From assembly GCA_013140705.1 (NCBI GenBank), contig JABFSH010000020.1:62001-126000 (forward strand): a stretch of 64,000 nucleotides of DNA, written 5' to 3'. Below, one piece after another: positions 9,080-18,247 of this stretch; the stretch's first letter is position 1, and each line of letters opens with the position of its first letter. The translations under genes and the position numbers were made by a program. Source of the stretch: Methylococcaceae bacterium. GTDB taxonomy: Bacteria; Pseudomonadota; Gammaproteobacteria; Methylococcales; Methylomonadaceae. A model generated the notes under the pieces. That model did not search any database, was not told the DNA's origin, and saw nothing but the letters and a program-made list of their open reading frames with translations.

Positions 9080-9619
9080 TCAGCAGAGATGAAGTGCCAG
9101 CATAAGCGCGTCTTCGCGGCCATTTTCCGCAGGGTAATAGCCTTTTCTTATGCCAATTTCATTGAAGCCAACATCCTCATAGAGTGCGATCGCGACTGGA
9201 TTGGAAGGCCGAACTTCCAGAAATACGGTTTCAGCCTGACCGCGAGCTACGTCAATTAGATTTTCCAGCATTTTGCGGCCAATGCCCTGGCCCTGTTCTG
9301 TGGGGTCGACAGAAATATTGAGGATATGCGCTTCTCCAGCGCCAACTGACAGGATGCTGTAGCCCAATACTTTATCGGATTCTTCGCAAACCCAGCAGTA
9401 ATAACCGGCCCTGAAACAGTCTCTGAAAATGTCTTCTTCCCACGGAAATTGGTAGTTTTTTTTCTCAATTTCCAGGACTTCCGGTAAATCGGTTGAGGTC
9501 ATTTTGCGCAAACGCATTAAATCCTTTCTATCGACCGAGTCCGGAAATATCTGGGCGTAGAAATCTCTGTCAGCATCATAAATTACAAAATCTTTTATTC
9601 GGTCCAATAACCCACGCAT
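9080..9619 (-). CDS. rimI: Ribosomal protein S18-alanine N-acetyltransferase
   Basis: 179 aa GNAT acetyltransferase. RimI acetylates the N-terminal alanine of ribosomal protein S18. Visible features: the start of the core near residue 36 (LRKMTSTDLPEVLEIE), motif A with the acetyl-CoA loop QGQGIGRKMLENL, and the RimI-typical tail EVRPSNPVAIALYEDVGFNEIGIRKGYY. It has about 35 extra N-terminal residues compared with the usual 145-150 aa. The ATG lies only two bases beyond the stop of the upstream uracil-DNA glycosylase gene, which implies translational coupling and supports this start. Confidence 0.93.
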   Translation of the reverse strand: MRGLLDRIKDFVIYDADRDFYAQIFPDSVDRKDLMRLRKMTSTDLPEVLEIEKKNYQFPWEEDIFRDCFRAGYYCWVCEESDKVLGYSILSVGAGEAHILNISVDPTEQGQGIGRKMLENLIDVARGQAETVFLEVRPSNPVAIALYEDVGFNEIGIRKGYYPAENGREDALMLALHLC

Positions 9620-9621
9620 GA

Positions 9622-10350
9622 TTAACCTTCAATTTCGTTATAAATTCGCATTGCTAAAAGCAAATCCAGCCAGGCCTTGTGTTTTTCGGACAATGATCTC
9701 AACAAATAGGCCGGGTGATAGACTACAACAACCGGGGTATCATTGAAAGTATGTTTTTTGCCCCTCAACTTGGCGAGCGGTGCATCGGTTTTTAGTAAGG
9801 TTTGAGCGGCAATGCGTCCGACAGCCAGAATAATTTTAGGCTTTATCAGGTTGAGTTGTTGCAGCAGATAGCCATGACAATTTTCAGCTTCCTCCGGTTT
9901 TGGGTCGCGGTTGCCTGGGGGTCGGCACTTCAATATGTTGGTAATGAAAACTTCGTCGCGTGATAGGCCGATGGCGCGTAGCATTTCAGTCAGTAATAAA
10001 CCGGCATTGCCGACAAAGGGTTTGCCCTGCAAGTCTTCATGTTGTCCGGGGGCTTCACCAATGATCAGCCAGTCAGCGTTTTGGTTTCCGGTACCAAAGA
10101 CGGTTTGGGTGCGGGTTTCACATAACGCGCATTTGGTACAGGCTGCAACCCGAGATTGCAAAAGCGTCCAGTCCGAATGAGCAGGATTGGCGGAGTTTGT
10201 ATTGGATTGATCCGAAACAGGCTCTTCCGTCAGTTGTTGCTCGATAGGCGCGGCTATTCTGGGAATCCAGACGTCAACGCCCATGGCTTCCAGGTATTGC
10301 AAGCGTATCGAGTTATCCAATGAAATCTCCGCGAGTACAACGACAGACAA
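9622..10350 (-). CDS. Type-4 (Fe-S) uracil-DNA glycosylase
   Basis: 242 aa. Removes uracil from DNA in base-excision repair. Seen: the CTKCALC cysteine pair, GEAPGQHEDLQGKPFVGNAG (family 4/5 motif 1), the second cysteine pair in KCRPPGNR and AENCHGY, which together should hold a [4Fe-4S] cluster, and VVVYHPAYLLR (motif 3). Start uncertain: the open frame begins at TTG 10350, with AGGG nine bases upstream and 38 bp after leuA; an in-frame ATG at 10284 also lies before the conserved core. The udg-rimI pairing is common in gammaproteobacteria. It appears to be in one operon with leuA and rimI. Confidence 0.9.
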   Translation of the reverse strand: MSVVVLAEISLDNSIRLQYLEAMGVDVWIPRIAAPIEQQLTEEPVSDQSNTNSANPAHSDWTLLQSRVAACTKCALCETRTQTVFGTGNQNADWLIIGEAPGQHEDLQGKPFVGNAGLLLTEMLRAIGLSRDEVFITNILKCRPPGNRDPKPEEAENCHGYLLQQLNLIKPKIILAVGRIAAQTLLKTDAPLAKLRGKKHTFNDTPVVVVYHPAYLLRSLSEKHKAWLDLLLAMRIYNEIEG

Positions 10351-10388
10351 GATACCGCACCCTGACTCTTGCCTGTCGATAATCCTGT

Positions 10389-11933
10389 TTAGACATCTCC
10401 TTTTTGAGGATGTCTGCGTTGGTCAGGACTTTGCAGTTTATTAACGGCATTGATATAGGCCTTTGCTGAAGCAATGACGATGTCGGTGTCCGCACCCAAA
10501 CCATTGACAATGCGGCCGGATTTTTCGAGCCGGACTGTGACTTCACCCTGAGAGTCAGTACCGTTGGTGATATTGTTGACGGAATAAAGCTCCAATGTGG
10601 CATTTGTCATCACCAGTTTTTCGATGGCTTTTAAACTGGCGTCAACGGCGCCACCGCCCTCGGAACTTCCTACCACTTCTTTATTCGCTATGCGCAAGGT
10701 GACCTTGGCATTGGGTACTTCACCGATTTCCGAACAGACTTTTAATGAAATCAATTTGATGGTTTCATCTTCCGCTTCAAAACCCGCTTCCGAGATTAAC
10801 GCCTGCAAATCCTCATCAAAAATTTCGTGCTTTTTATCGGCCAATTGTTTGAAACGCGAGAAAGCATCGTTTAACTCTTCTTCCGATGTAAACTCATAGC
10901 CTAATTCGGTGATGCGGGATTTAAAGGCATTTCTGCCTGAATGTTTGCCCAGCACCATGCGGTTTGCCGACCAGCCAACATCTTCTGCGCGCATGATTTC
11001 GTAAGTCTCGCGACTTTTTAATACGCCATCCTGATGTATGCCAGCCTCGTGAGCAAACGCATTGGCGCCTACAATGGCTTTGTTGGGTTGTACAGGGAAA
11101 CCGGTGATGGATGACACGAGTTTTGAACAGTTCAAAATTTCCCGGGTATCAATACTGGTTTGGCATTTGAATACATCCTGACGGGTGCGCACAGCCATCA
11201 CCACTTCTTCCAGTGCGGCATTGCCTGCGCGTTCACCTAAGCCGTTGATCGTACATTCAACCTGGCGGGCGCCGTTAATGACTGCGGACAAGGAGTTGGC
11301 CACCGCCAGGCCCAAGTCATTGTGGCAATGCACGGAAAAAATGGCCTTATCCGAATTGGGTATGCGTTTGATCAGACTGGCAATCGTGGCGCCAAATTGG
11401 AGAGGCACGCTGTAGCCGACGGTATCGGGAATATTCAGTGTAGTCGCGCCGGCATCGATGACGGCTTCAAGAATTCGGCATAAAAAATCTTCCTCGGAAC
11501 GTCCGGCATCTTCAGGTGAAAACTCCACGTCATCGGTAAATTGGCGGGCTCGTTTGACGGCTTTAACGGCATGTTCAATCACCTGCTCGGGCGTCATCTG
11601 CAATTTCATTTGCATATGAATCGGTGACGTCGCAATAAAGGTATGGATGCGTGAGTGCCTGGCACCTTTAAGTGCCGCGCCGGCACGATCAATATCTTTA
11701 TCCAGCGCTCTGGCCAAGCCGCAGACTGTGCTGTCCTTAATAATATTGGCAACGGCCTGTACGGATTCAAAATCACCGGGGCTCGCTGCCGGGAAACCGG
11801 CTTCGATGACATCCACTTTTAAACGTTCCAAAGCCTTGGCAATACGGACTTTTTCTTCACGCGTCATAGATGCGCCGGGGCTTTGTTCGCCATCGCGCAA
11901 AGTCGTATCAAAAATAATTAATTTGTCTTGCAT
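10389..11933 (-). CDS. leuA: 2-isopropylmalate synthase
   Basis: 514 aa. First committed step of leucine synthesis: acetyl-CoA + 2-oxoisovalerate to 2-isopropylmalate. The N-terminal TIM barrel begins [27 protein letters not shown], the [15 protein letters not shown] motif and AGIHQDG are present. The last 130 residues form the LeuA dimer domain that binds leucine for feedback inhibition. The frame is open to 11996, but the ATG at 11933 has AAGGAG six bases upstream and gives the canonical N-terminus. It heads a leuA-udg-rimI run. A good sigma-70 promoter lies about 250 bp upstream, leaving a long leader. Confidence 0.96.
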   Translation of the reverse strand: MQDKLIIFDTTLRDGEQSPGASMTREEKVRIAKALERLKVDVIEAGFPAASPGDFESVQAVANIIKDSTVCGLARALDKDIDRAGAALKGARHSRIHTFIATSPIHMQMKLQMTPEQVIEHAVKAVKRARQFTDDVEFSPEDAGRSEEDFLCRILEAVIDAGATTLNIPDTVGYSVPLQFGATIASLIKRIPNSDKAIFSVHCHNDLGLAVANSLSAVINGARQVECTINGLGERAGNAALEEVVMAVRTRQDVFKCQTSIDTREILNCSKLVSSITGFPVQPNKAIVGANAFAHEAGIHQDGVLKSRETYEIMRAEDVGWSANRMVLGKHSGRNAFKSRITELGYEFTSEEELNDAFSRFKQLADKKHEIFDEDLQALISEAGFEAEDETIKLISLKVCSEIGEVPNAKVTLRIANKEVVGSSEGGGAVDASLKAIEKLVMTNATLELYSVNNITNGTDSQGEVTVRLEKSGRIVNGLGADTDIVIASAKAYINAVNKLQSPDQRRHPQKGDV

Positions 11934-12053
11934 AAAAACTCCTTTCTTCGCACACCGTTTCGCTACTTTGGCAGACTTTTGGGTGATGAAGGGCAATCAA
12001 CACTTGTATTGATCATCAACACAATGGGAATTCGTAAATAATTTTATTGGGGT

Positions 12054-12081
12054 AGATTAATGCCCATCAGGGCAGGAATCT
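12054..12081 (-). promoter_or_regulatory. Hairpin in the leuA leader
   Basis: Reading toward leuA: AGATT-CC-TGCCC-TGAT-GGGCA-TT-AATCT, two paired blocks around a 2x2 internal loop. No T-run follows, so it is not a standard terminator. A short open frame with several leucine codons ends inside it. Confidence 0.4.
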
Positions 12082-12181
12082 GAAAGACAGGCACAAGAGC
12101 GAATGCAGGGTTACGCATGCAGGCTTTGTGCTATCGTGGGGAAATGCGAAATTCATAATGGGTTGAATAAACATGCAAATA

Positions 12182-12210
12182 ACTATACGCCATTGGCTGC
12201 AGGTGCTCAA
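12182..12210 (-). promoter_or_regulatory. Sigma-70 promoter upstream of leuA
   Basis: TTGAGC (12210-12205), a 17-base spacer, then TATAGT (12187-12182), immediately after the pssA stop codon and pointing to leuA. The predicted transcript start near 12175 leaves a leader of about 240 nt. Confidence 0.6.
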
Positions 12211-12217
12211 GTGGATT

Positions 12218-12958
12218 TTACATTTTGCGTTCCAGTAATCGGCGTTTTCTCATGACTAACGTAACAACCGGTCCTGAAATGGCATAGCCGAGCGAGATGA
12301 AGAAGAGCGTGGTTTGTGGTTGTGCCATGACGAAGGCTATGCTGAGCATAACGGCGATTGCAACAATAAAAGGGACTTTACCTTTTAAGTCGATTTCTTT
12401 AAAGCTGGAGTAACGGAAATTACTGACCATCAACAGGCCTGTGCAGATGGTTAATACCAGGGCAAAATACTTGATCACTTGAATGTCGTAATCATGTTCA
12501 AGACAAAACCAGATAAATCCGACCAGAATGGCAGCAGCAGCAGGGCTGGGCAGGCCCTGAAAATAGCGTTTGTCTGCTGTGCCGACTTGAGCATTGAAAC
12601 GCGCCAGTCTCAATGCGCCGCCTGCCGTGTGAACAAAAGCAGCAAACATACCGGCTCGGCCCATGCTGGATAAGGCCAGGATATACATCACCAAAGCAGG
12701 CGCTACGCCAAACGACACCATATCGGATAGACTGTCATATTGCACGCCAAATTCGCTTTGGGTGTTGGTTAAGCGGGCAACCCTGCCATCCAGGCCATCC
12801 AGGATCATGGCGACAAAAATGGCAATGACGGCGGTTTCGAAGTGTCCGTTGATGGCGGAAGTAATGGAATAAAATCCTGCGAACAATGCGCCTGTGGTAA
12901 ATAAATTGGGTAACAAATAAATGCCACGACGACGAATGGAGCGCTTCTCAATAGACAT
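12218..12958 (-). CDS. pssA: CDP-diacylglycerol--serine O-phosphatidyltransferase
   Basis: 246 aa integral membrane enzyme making phosphatidylserine, the precursor of phosphatidylethanolamine, from CDP-diacylglycerol and serine. The CDP-alcohol phosphotransferase motif D-G-x2-A-R-x8-G-x3-D-x3-D is complete (LDGRVARL, then FGVQYDSLSD). Six or more hydrophobic segments follow the basic N-terminus MSIEKRSIRRRG. This matches type II (Bacillus-like) PssA. Its position upstream of leuA recalls ilvC-pssA-leuA clusters in other gammaproteobacteria. Confidence 0.95.
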   Translation of the reverse strand: MSIEKRSIRRRGIYLLPNLFTTGALFAGFYSITSAINGHFETAVIAIFVAMILDGLDGRVARLTNTQSEFGVQYDSLSDMVSFGVAPALVMYILALSSMGRAGMFAAFVHTAGGALRLARFNAQVGTADKRYFQGLPSPAAAAILVGFIWFCLEHDYDIQVIKYFALVLTICTGLLMVSNFRYSSFKEIDLKGKVPFIVAIAVMLSIAFVMAQPQTTLFFISLGYAISGPVVTLVMRKRRLLERKM

Positions 12959-13213
12959 ACTTTAATACAGCCTGTGTTTAAATAAATGGAGAACAATCGA
13001 TTATACCGTGACCGGTAAGTCACAACTAGCTTAATACACGATTGTTTCGGTAATGTGACTGTAAATTGAATAAACAGGGGGCCTAATACTCAATGTCATT
13101 GATCTGACAAAGCAGTGAGTAGACTGGATCAGGTTGGTCTTGTGTAATATCCAGTTGTTGATGACTTTGATTTCCCCCGTGTTACGTTGCACTTCATAGG
13201 CTACCTTGTTGAT

Positions 13214-13408
13214 CTAGCAACACCGTTTAACCCCCTGCCACTTTTCATCCTGCCATTGTTTAAAAAAAACTTTTTTGCTTAAGGGTTTTTCAGAATGGCT
13301 GCAACCATTTTGGTGATGCTCAGCAAAATGCTGCAAATAGCGTTCATAGGCATCGTCGCCGGATAAGCGACGAACGATGCGCCAAATAGCGTGTATTTTT
13401 CGAAGCAT
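13214..13408 (-). CDS. YbdD/YjiX family small protein
   Basis: 64 aa. Begins MLRKIHAIWRIVRRLSGDDAYERY and ends in the family-typical RCC. YbdD/YjiX proteins are encoded directly after CstA/BtsT transporters and are thought to assist them. The ATG overlaps the cstA stop codon (TAATG) and has GAGAG upstream, so the start at 13408 is better than the longer frame to 13423. The same reading frame stays open for 60 more codons after the TAG stop; see findings. Confidence 0.9.
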   Translation of the reverse strand: MLRKIHAIWRIVRRLSGDDAYERYLQHFAEHHQNGCSHSEKPLSKKVFFKQWQDEKWQGVKRCC

Positions 13409-15468
13409 TAATCTCTCACCCATTCTTCAACCAGTTTTGTGACCTGATGGCCTGTCTCGGACAATGGCGGTACTGATTTGCCCGTCAAATAGCGATAACA
13501 AACCCGCAACATGTCAAAAACGATGAGCCATAGCAAGGTCACAAAAAACAGCGTTAGCCAGGCATCCAGATGCAGATTGAATATCAACTGTGGCGCGATG
13601 GCGACTTTTTCGGCAGATAATGTGCCTGCCGCCAGTTTGCTGGACAGGTCATCGGCGGCCGAAAAAAAGCCAACCCGGTTATCACTGCTGGTTATTTTTT
13701 CCCATGCGGCGGTTGTAGTGATGGTAATCAGCCAAGCTAAGGGCAGGCCCGTTATCCAGGCATAGTTGAGCTTGTCGGATTTAACCAATATGCCCGTTGC
13801 CACGCTTAAGGCAATCGCAGCCAGCATTTGATTGGCTATGCCAAACAAGGGCCAGAGAATGTTGACGCCGCCATTAGGATCAATAACCCCGATATAGAGA
13901 AAATAGCCCCAGCCTGCTACCACGACCGCGCTGGTAAGAATGACCGATGGCATCCAGGAGGTTTCTGCCATTTTTGGCCAGATATTGCCGAGCATGTCCT
14001 GCAGCATGAAACGGCCAACCCTTGTGCCGGCATCCAGAGTCGTCAGAATGAAAATGGCTTCGAACATGATGGCAAAGTGATACCAGACGGCGAGCAGTTT
14101 TTCACCAAAAGCACTACCAAAGATGCTGGCCATGCCAACGGCAAGAGATGGTGCGCCGCCTGTGCGGGCAAACAAGGTGGATTCGCCCATTTGTGTCGCC
14201 AGGGTTTGCATCTGCTCTACTGTTACTGGAAAGCCCCAGGAAGAAATTTTTGCCACGGCATCGATTGCTTCTTTTCCTACTACGCCTGCCGGGCTGTTGA
14301 TGGCGAAAAATATGCCGGGTTCCAATACGGTGGCGGCAATCATCGCCATTATCGCAACGAAAGACTCTAACAGCATGCCGCCGTAGCCAATCATCCGTAT
14401 GTCCCGCTCGTTCATCAGCAATTTTGGCGTAGTGCCGGATGCGATCAGCGAATGAAAACCAGAAATAGCGCCGCAGGCAATGGTAATAAAAACGAAAGGA
14501 AATAATTTGCCGCCAAAAATGGGGCCGGTACCGTCAATGAACTGAGTCAATGCCGGCATTTTGACTTGCGGTTGCAGCATGATGATAGCAGCAGCCAGCA
14601 AAGTAATGGTGCCTAACTTCATGAATGTCGATAAGTAATCTCGGGGCGCCAAGAGCAGCCAAACCGGAAATATAGCGGCCGCCAAGCCATAGGCCATGAC
14701 CCACCATGCTAAATATAAGCCATCACGATCAAATATTAGATGCAATGTTTCATGCTGATCGACCCAACTGCCACCGACTACCGAAAGCAATAATAAAATG
14801 ACGCCCAAAGCGGAGGCTTCAAGTACCTGGCCGGGTCTAAAATGGCGCATGTAAATTCCGACAATCATCGCAATCGGAATCGTGGCAGACACTGTAGAGG
14901 TCGCCCAGGGACTATGTTTCATGGCATTGACGATCACCAGTCCCAGAACCGCAATCAATATGATCATGATCGCAAACGTGCCGATCAATGCAGCTGAACC
15001 GCCCAATGGCCCCAATTCATCGCGCGCCATCTGGCCCAGACTCCTGGCATTGCGGCGGGTTGACAGAAACAGTGTGACCATGTCCTGAACACAGCCTCCC
15101 AAAACAGCGCCAAACAATATCCATAAGGTACCCGGAAGATAACCGAATTGTGCCGCCAAAGTGGGGCCGACCAAGGGGCCGGGACCTGCTATCGCGGCAA
15201 AATGGTGGCCAAAGACGATCCATTTATTGGTCGGTACAAAATCCCGGCCATTGTCAAGTCGCTCGGCGGGTGTTGCCCGTGTTGGGTCAACAACCAGGAC
15301 ACTGACGCTAATCCAGGCAGCATAAAAGCGATAGGCAATGGCGTAGATACAGAGCGCTGCGGTAATAAACCAGAGGGCATTGATGCTTTCGCCTCGGCTA
15401 ATGGCAATACTGCCGACAGCCAATGCGCCAAGTATGGCTATTAATAACCAGATGAACAGTTTATTCAT
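13408..15468 (-). CDS. cstA: CstA/BtsT family carbon-starvation transporter (pyruvate/peptide)
   Basis: 686 aa with about 16-18 membrane segments. CstA-family hallmarks seen: HHFAAIAGPGPLVGPTLAAQFGYLPG near residues 88-113, FHSLIASGTTPKLLMNE near 340, and ALDAGTRVGRFMLQD-like text (TTLDAGTRVGRFML) near 475. Characterised members are proton-coupled pyruvate transporters (BtsT, CstA) or were linked to peptide uptake; they belong to the amino acid-polyamine-organocation type superfamily. Translationally coupled to ybdD. Its promoter should lie in the 230 bp shared with the divergent flavoprotein gene. Confidence 0.94.
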   Translation of the reverse strand: MNKLFIWLLIAILGALAVGSIAISRGESINALWFITAALCIYAIAYRFYAAWISVSVLVVDPTRATPAERLDNGRDFVPTNKWIVFGHHFAAIAGPGPLVGPTLAAQFGYLPGTLWILFGAVLGGCVQDMVTLFLSTRRNARSLGQMARDELGPLGGSAALIGTFAIMIILIAVLGLVIVNAMKHSPWATSTVSATIPIAMIVGIYMRHFRPGQVLEASALGVILLLLSVVGGSWVDQHETLHLIFDRDGLYLAWWVMAYGLAAAIFPVWLLLAPRDYLSTFMKLGTITLLAAAIIMLQPQVKMPALTQFIDGTGPIFGGKLFPFVFITIACGAISGFHSLIASGTTPKLLMNERDIRMIGYGGMLLESFVAIMAMIAATVLEPGIFFAINSPAGVVGKEAIDAVAKISSWGFPVTVEQMQTLATQMGESTLFARTGGAPSLAVGMASIFGSAFGEKLLAVWYHFAIMFEAIFILTTLDAGTRVGRFMLQDMLGNIWPKMAETSWMPSVILTSAVVVAGWGYFLYIGVIDPNGGVNILWPLFGIANQMLAAIALSVATGILVKSDKLNYAWITGLPLAWLITITTTAAWEKITSSDNRVGFFSAADDLSSKLAAGTLSAEKVAIAPQLIFNLHLDAWLTLFFVTLLWLIVFDMLRVCYRYLTGKSVPPLSETGHQVTKLVEEWVRD

Positions 15469-15700
15469 GGTTGATTTCCAGTTTGTTGATGGTATTCAAT
15501 GATTGACGGAGATTATCCAGAAAAACAATATTTTTACTACAAATGAGTGGTTAATAGTGTCACGTCGACTGTAAATGCGTCATATTTTATGTTAAATGTC
15601 TCTGTTCTCTGATGAGTAAAGTTTATGCGAGTGTATAAAACTTGTTTACTATGGTTGCTTGAGAAACAAAAAAAGCGTAACAATCTTCACAAAAGTAGAA

Positions 15701-16969
15701 ATGATGTCAAGTCAAGGTAATATACCCGTCGTATCAGTCATAGGTGGTGGGCCTGCGGGTTTGATGGCTGCAGAGGTATTAAGTCAGCGGGGCGTACAGG
15801 TAGATGTGTATGATGCGATGCCGTCGGTGGGTAGAAAACTTTTGATGGCTGGGAAAGGGGGGCTGAATCTCTCTCATTCAGAACCGTTTGAACAATTTAT
15901 AAGCTGCTATGGCTTGCGTTCCGCCGAATTAAGGTCTTCACTTGAGGCGTTCGGCCCGGAAGCAATAAGAAACTGGGCGCGCGGACTCGGAATTGAGACT
16001 TTTGTTGGTACTTCGGGACGCATTTTTCCGGTGGATATGAAAGCTGCTCCCCTGTTGCGCGCCTGGTTACGCAGACTGCGGCAAACGGGCGTTACTTTCC
16101 ATATGAAACATCAATGGTCAGGTTGGTGCGATAACGAACCCAAGCAATTAGCCTTTTTGACCCCTGATGGTGAAAGGTGTGTGCAGTCGGATGCTGTTAT
16201 CCTGGCATTAGGCGGGGCGAGTTGGCCGAAATTGGGCTCAACAGGCGCATGGGTGCCAGTGTTGACTCAATGCGGCGTTGATGTTGCGCCACTGAAGCCT
16301 TCAAACTGTGGATTCGATGTTAATTGGAGCGAGCATTTCCGTCAGATGTTTGCGGGCCAACCCTTAAAGTCAATTGTTGTTTCCTTTTGCGATGTGCAAG
16401 GTAACAGATTTGCCCGTAAGGGCGAACTGATACTGACTGCCAATGGGCTTGAGGGTGGAATTATTTATGCCTTGTCGGCTCAATTGCGCGATCAAATCGA
16501 AGCAGCGGGTTATGCCGATATTACAATCGATTTATTGCCTGATATTCAATTAAAAGATCTTACGGAAAGAATGAGTGTGCCGAGAGGTAAGGTTTCTATG
16601 GCGAATCATCTCCGAAAAAAACTAAGATTGGATGTTGCCAAAACAGGGTTGCTTCGCGAGATATTGCCAAAAAATGACTTTGCTGAGCCACTTGCACTCT
16701 GTTCGGCCATAAAAGCGCTTTCACTTAGACTAATTGCCGCCAGACCCATAGAGGAGGCGATCAGTAGCGCAGGCGGCGTCACCTTTGAAGCCCTGGGTAG
16801 TGGGCTAATGGTTAAAGCCATCCCCGGTGTTTTTTGTGCCGGTGAGATGCTGGATTGGGAGGCGGCAACAGGTGGGTATTTGTTAACCGCCTGTTTTTCA
16901 ACGGGCAGAAAGGCTGCTCAAGGTGTTTTGGCTTGGCTCCAGTCTAATCATCATGGTGAGTCAGAGTAG
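15701..16969 (+). CDS. HI0933-like NAD(P)/FAD-dependent oxidoreductase (TIGR03862-type flavoprotein)
   Basis: About 422 aa. An N-terminal Rossmann FAD site (VIGGGPAGLMAAEVL) is followed by the HI0933 family signature GRKLLMAGKGGLNLSH; the C-terminal ETATGGYL-type segment (DWEAATGGYLLTACFSTGR) closes the FAD site. The protein is predicted cytoplasmic; the physiological substrate of this family is unknown. The frame is open from a TTG at 15659; two consecutive ATGs at 15701/15704 are likelier starts, although neither has a strong Shine-Dalgarno. Confidence 0.87.
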   Translation: MMSSQGNIPVVSVIGGGPAGLMAAEVLSQRGVQVDVYDAMPSVGRKLLMAGKGGLNLSHSEPFEQFISCYGLRSAELRSSLEAFGPEAIRNWARGLGIETFVGTSGRIFPVDMKAAPLLRAWLRRLRQTGVTFHMKHQWSGWCDNEPKQLAFLTPDGERCVQSDAVILALGGASWPKLGSTGAWVPVLTQCGVDVAPLKPSNCGFDVNWSEHFRQMFAGQPLKSIVVSFCDVQGNRFARKGELILTANGLEGGIIYALSAQLRDQIEAAGYADITIDLLPDIQLKDLTERMSVPRGKVSMANHLRKKLRLDVAKTGLLREILPKNDFAEPLALCSAIKALSLRLIAARPIEEAISSAGGVTFEALGSGLMVKAIPGVFCAGEMLDWEAATGGYLLTACFSTGRKAAQGVLAWLQSNHHGESE

Positions 16970-17059
16970 TGTCTGAAGTGGAAGTTTGGTCTTCCATAAC
17001 GGATAAAGCAGCTACCATACCAGGAAGCTGAATAGAATCCTGATATGGTCAAGCAATTT

Positions 17060-17443
17060 TTATATTATTCCTTTAAGATCTTGGAACATCTTATTGGCTT
17101 CTCTTAATTCTTGCTCAGCCTCTTGCAATGCTTCTTCGCCAGCATGCTTTTTTGCTGCTTTTAATTTACCATTGGCTTTTGAACGTGCAGCATCGACTCT
17201 ATCGTTTGCATTGATTTCTTTGCTCGCATCCAGCGCGGCTTTGATCAAGCTAGCGACTTTTTCCCCTTCTGAACCGCTGGTAATTGCATCAAGTGCCACT
17301 TTGATTTTGCTCGATACCAAATCAATCGCTTCAGCCGGAGCGTAAAGAGTCCTGTCATCGCCGCCTGCCAACGCAGATGTTGAAATTGCGGTTAGGGATG
17401 ATGCTATTAATAAAGATAATAATAATTTTTTTAACGTTTTCAT
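17060..17443 (-). CDS. Small secreted alpha-helical protein, unknown function
   Basis: 127 aa. A clear signal peptide (MKTLKKLLLSLLIASS... with AxA-type cleavage after about residue 25, ALAG) precedes an Ala/Lys/Glu-rich, strongly helical mature region of about 100 residues, probably a coiled coil or helical bundle. It has no Cys and little His. ATG at 17443 has GAGGA nine bases upstream; the longer TTG start at 17452 is rejected because GAGGA would abut it. It lies last in the exosortase gene run, but I see no PEP-CTERM tail (no Pro-Glu-Pro followed by a membrane helix and basic end), so it is not an obvious exosortase substrate. Confidence 0.7.
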   Translation of the reverse strand: MKTLKKLLLSLLIASSLTAISTSALAGGDDRTLYAPAEAIDLVSSKIKVALDAITSGSEGEKVASLIKAALDASKEINANDRVDAARSKANGKLKAAKKHAGEEALQEAEQELREANKMFQDLKGII

Positions 17444-17614
17444 GTTGTCCAATCCTCATGATTGTTATTGTTTCGGGTAATATTGGCGAATCACTATGTG
17501 GAATAGCTTTTTACCGTGGGCGATTCTACCACATTGTGAAGTGTTTTTAAGTGCTTCAGCAAAATAATAAAAATTCGACCTTTTTTGAACAAACAATTTT
17601 GTTTTTCACGCTAA

Positions 17615-18247
17615 TTATTTGAATGTCGCTGTTAAATTAGATTGGTAGTCTTCGATGGCTTTAGTAATGAGCAAGGCCGACACGGTCTGATTAAAGTTGT
17701 TATCTTGAGGCGGATTGTCATCGGAGACGTAAAATAACACCATTGGCTTTTTGGGGCTGATTAACATGTTAAGGGAATCAAGTATTTGATGCTTAATGGG
17801 GTTGCTGATGAATTTTCCGTCATAGAATAAAGCGAAAGCTGCGGTATTTGGGCGGTTGTCATTTTTTAGCAGGTTAACCGGTATGCCAGGGTTTGTGTCC
17901 AAATGAATTTGGCCGCGGCTTCTTAAGTCTTTGGCGTAAGATAGAGCAAGTTCGGGGTGGTGATAAAGACGTTTGTGATCGTAGCCTTTAACTATAAATA
18001 GGCGCACCGATTTGCCTTCATTATTGGTATAAATGCGTTCAAGCCAATCTTTGCTGCCAAAAGTTTCTTCCCCATACCCAGCATTTCGTTTGCTGGGTGA
18101 TGAAGTGAAATTTTCCACAATGGGGTTAATCGTTTTAACAGTAACTCCATCATCTTTTGTCAGGCCAAGATAATTATGAATAACAGTCGGTATAGTTGCC
18201 AGTGCCAGTATGATTGCAACTGGGCCTGCATAGCGGCTTGATATCAT
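17615..18247 (-). CDS. Exosortase-associated EpsI-like protein
   Basis: 210 aa with one N-terminal membrane helix (residues 6-25) and a periplasmic domain. The pattern WLERIYTNNEGKSVRLFIVKGYD followed by HHPEL resembles the EpsI/DUF3485 domain found next to, or fused to, exosortases, where an H-P-E segment is typical. The start codon overlaps the exosortase stop (ATGA), so the two are translationally coupled, which is the strongest evidence for a shared job. Assignment to EpsI rests on pattern and context, not on a search. Confidence 0.6.
   Translation of the reverse strand: MISSRYAGPVAIILALATIPTVIHNYLGLTKDDGVTVKTINPIVENFTSSPSKRNAGYGEETFGSKDWLERIYTNNEGKSVRLFIVKGYDHKRLYHHPELALSYAKDLRSRGQIHLDTNPGIPVNLLKNDNRPNTAAFALFYDGKFISNPIKHQILDSLNMLISPKKPMVLFYVSDDNPPQDNNFNQTVSALLITKAIEDYQSNLTATFK

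Noticed and set aside
11934-12217. T-box or leucine riboswitch ahead of leuA
   Set aside because: No T-box consensus or specifier-type stem found; only a short hairpin and a mini-ORF.
17060-17443. PEP-CTERM substrate next to the exosortase
   Set aside because: The C-terminus has no Pro-Glu-Pro, membrane helix or basic end.
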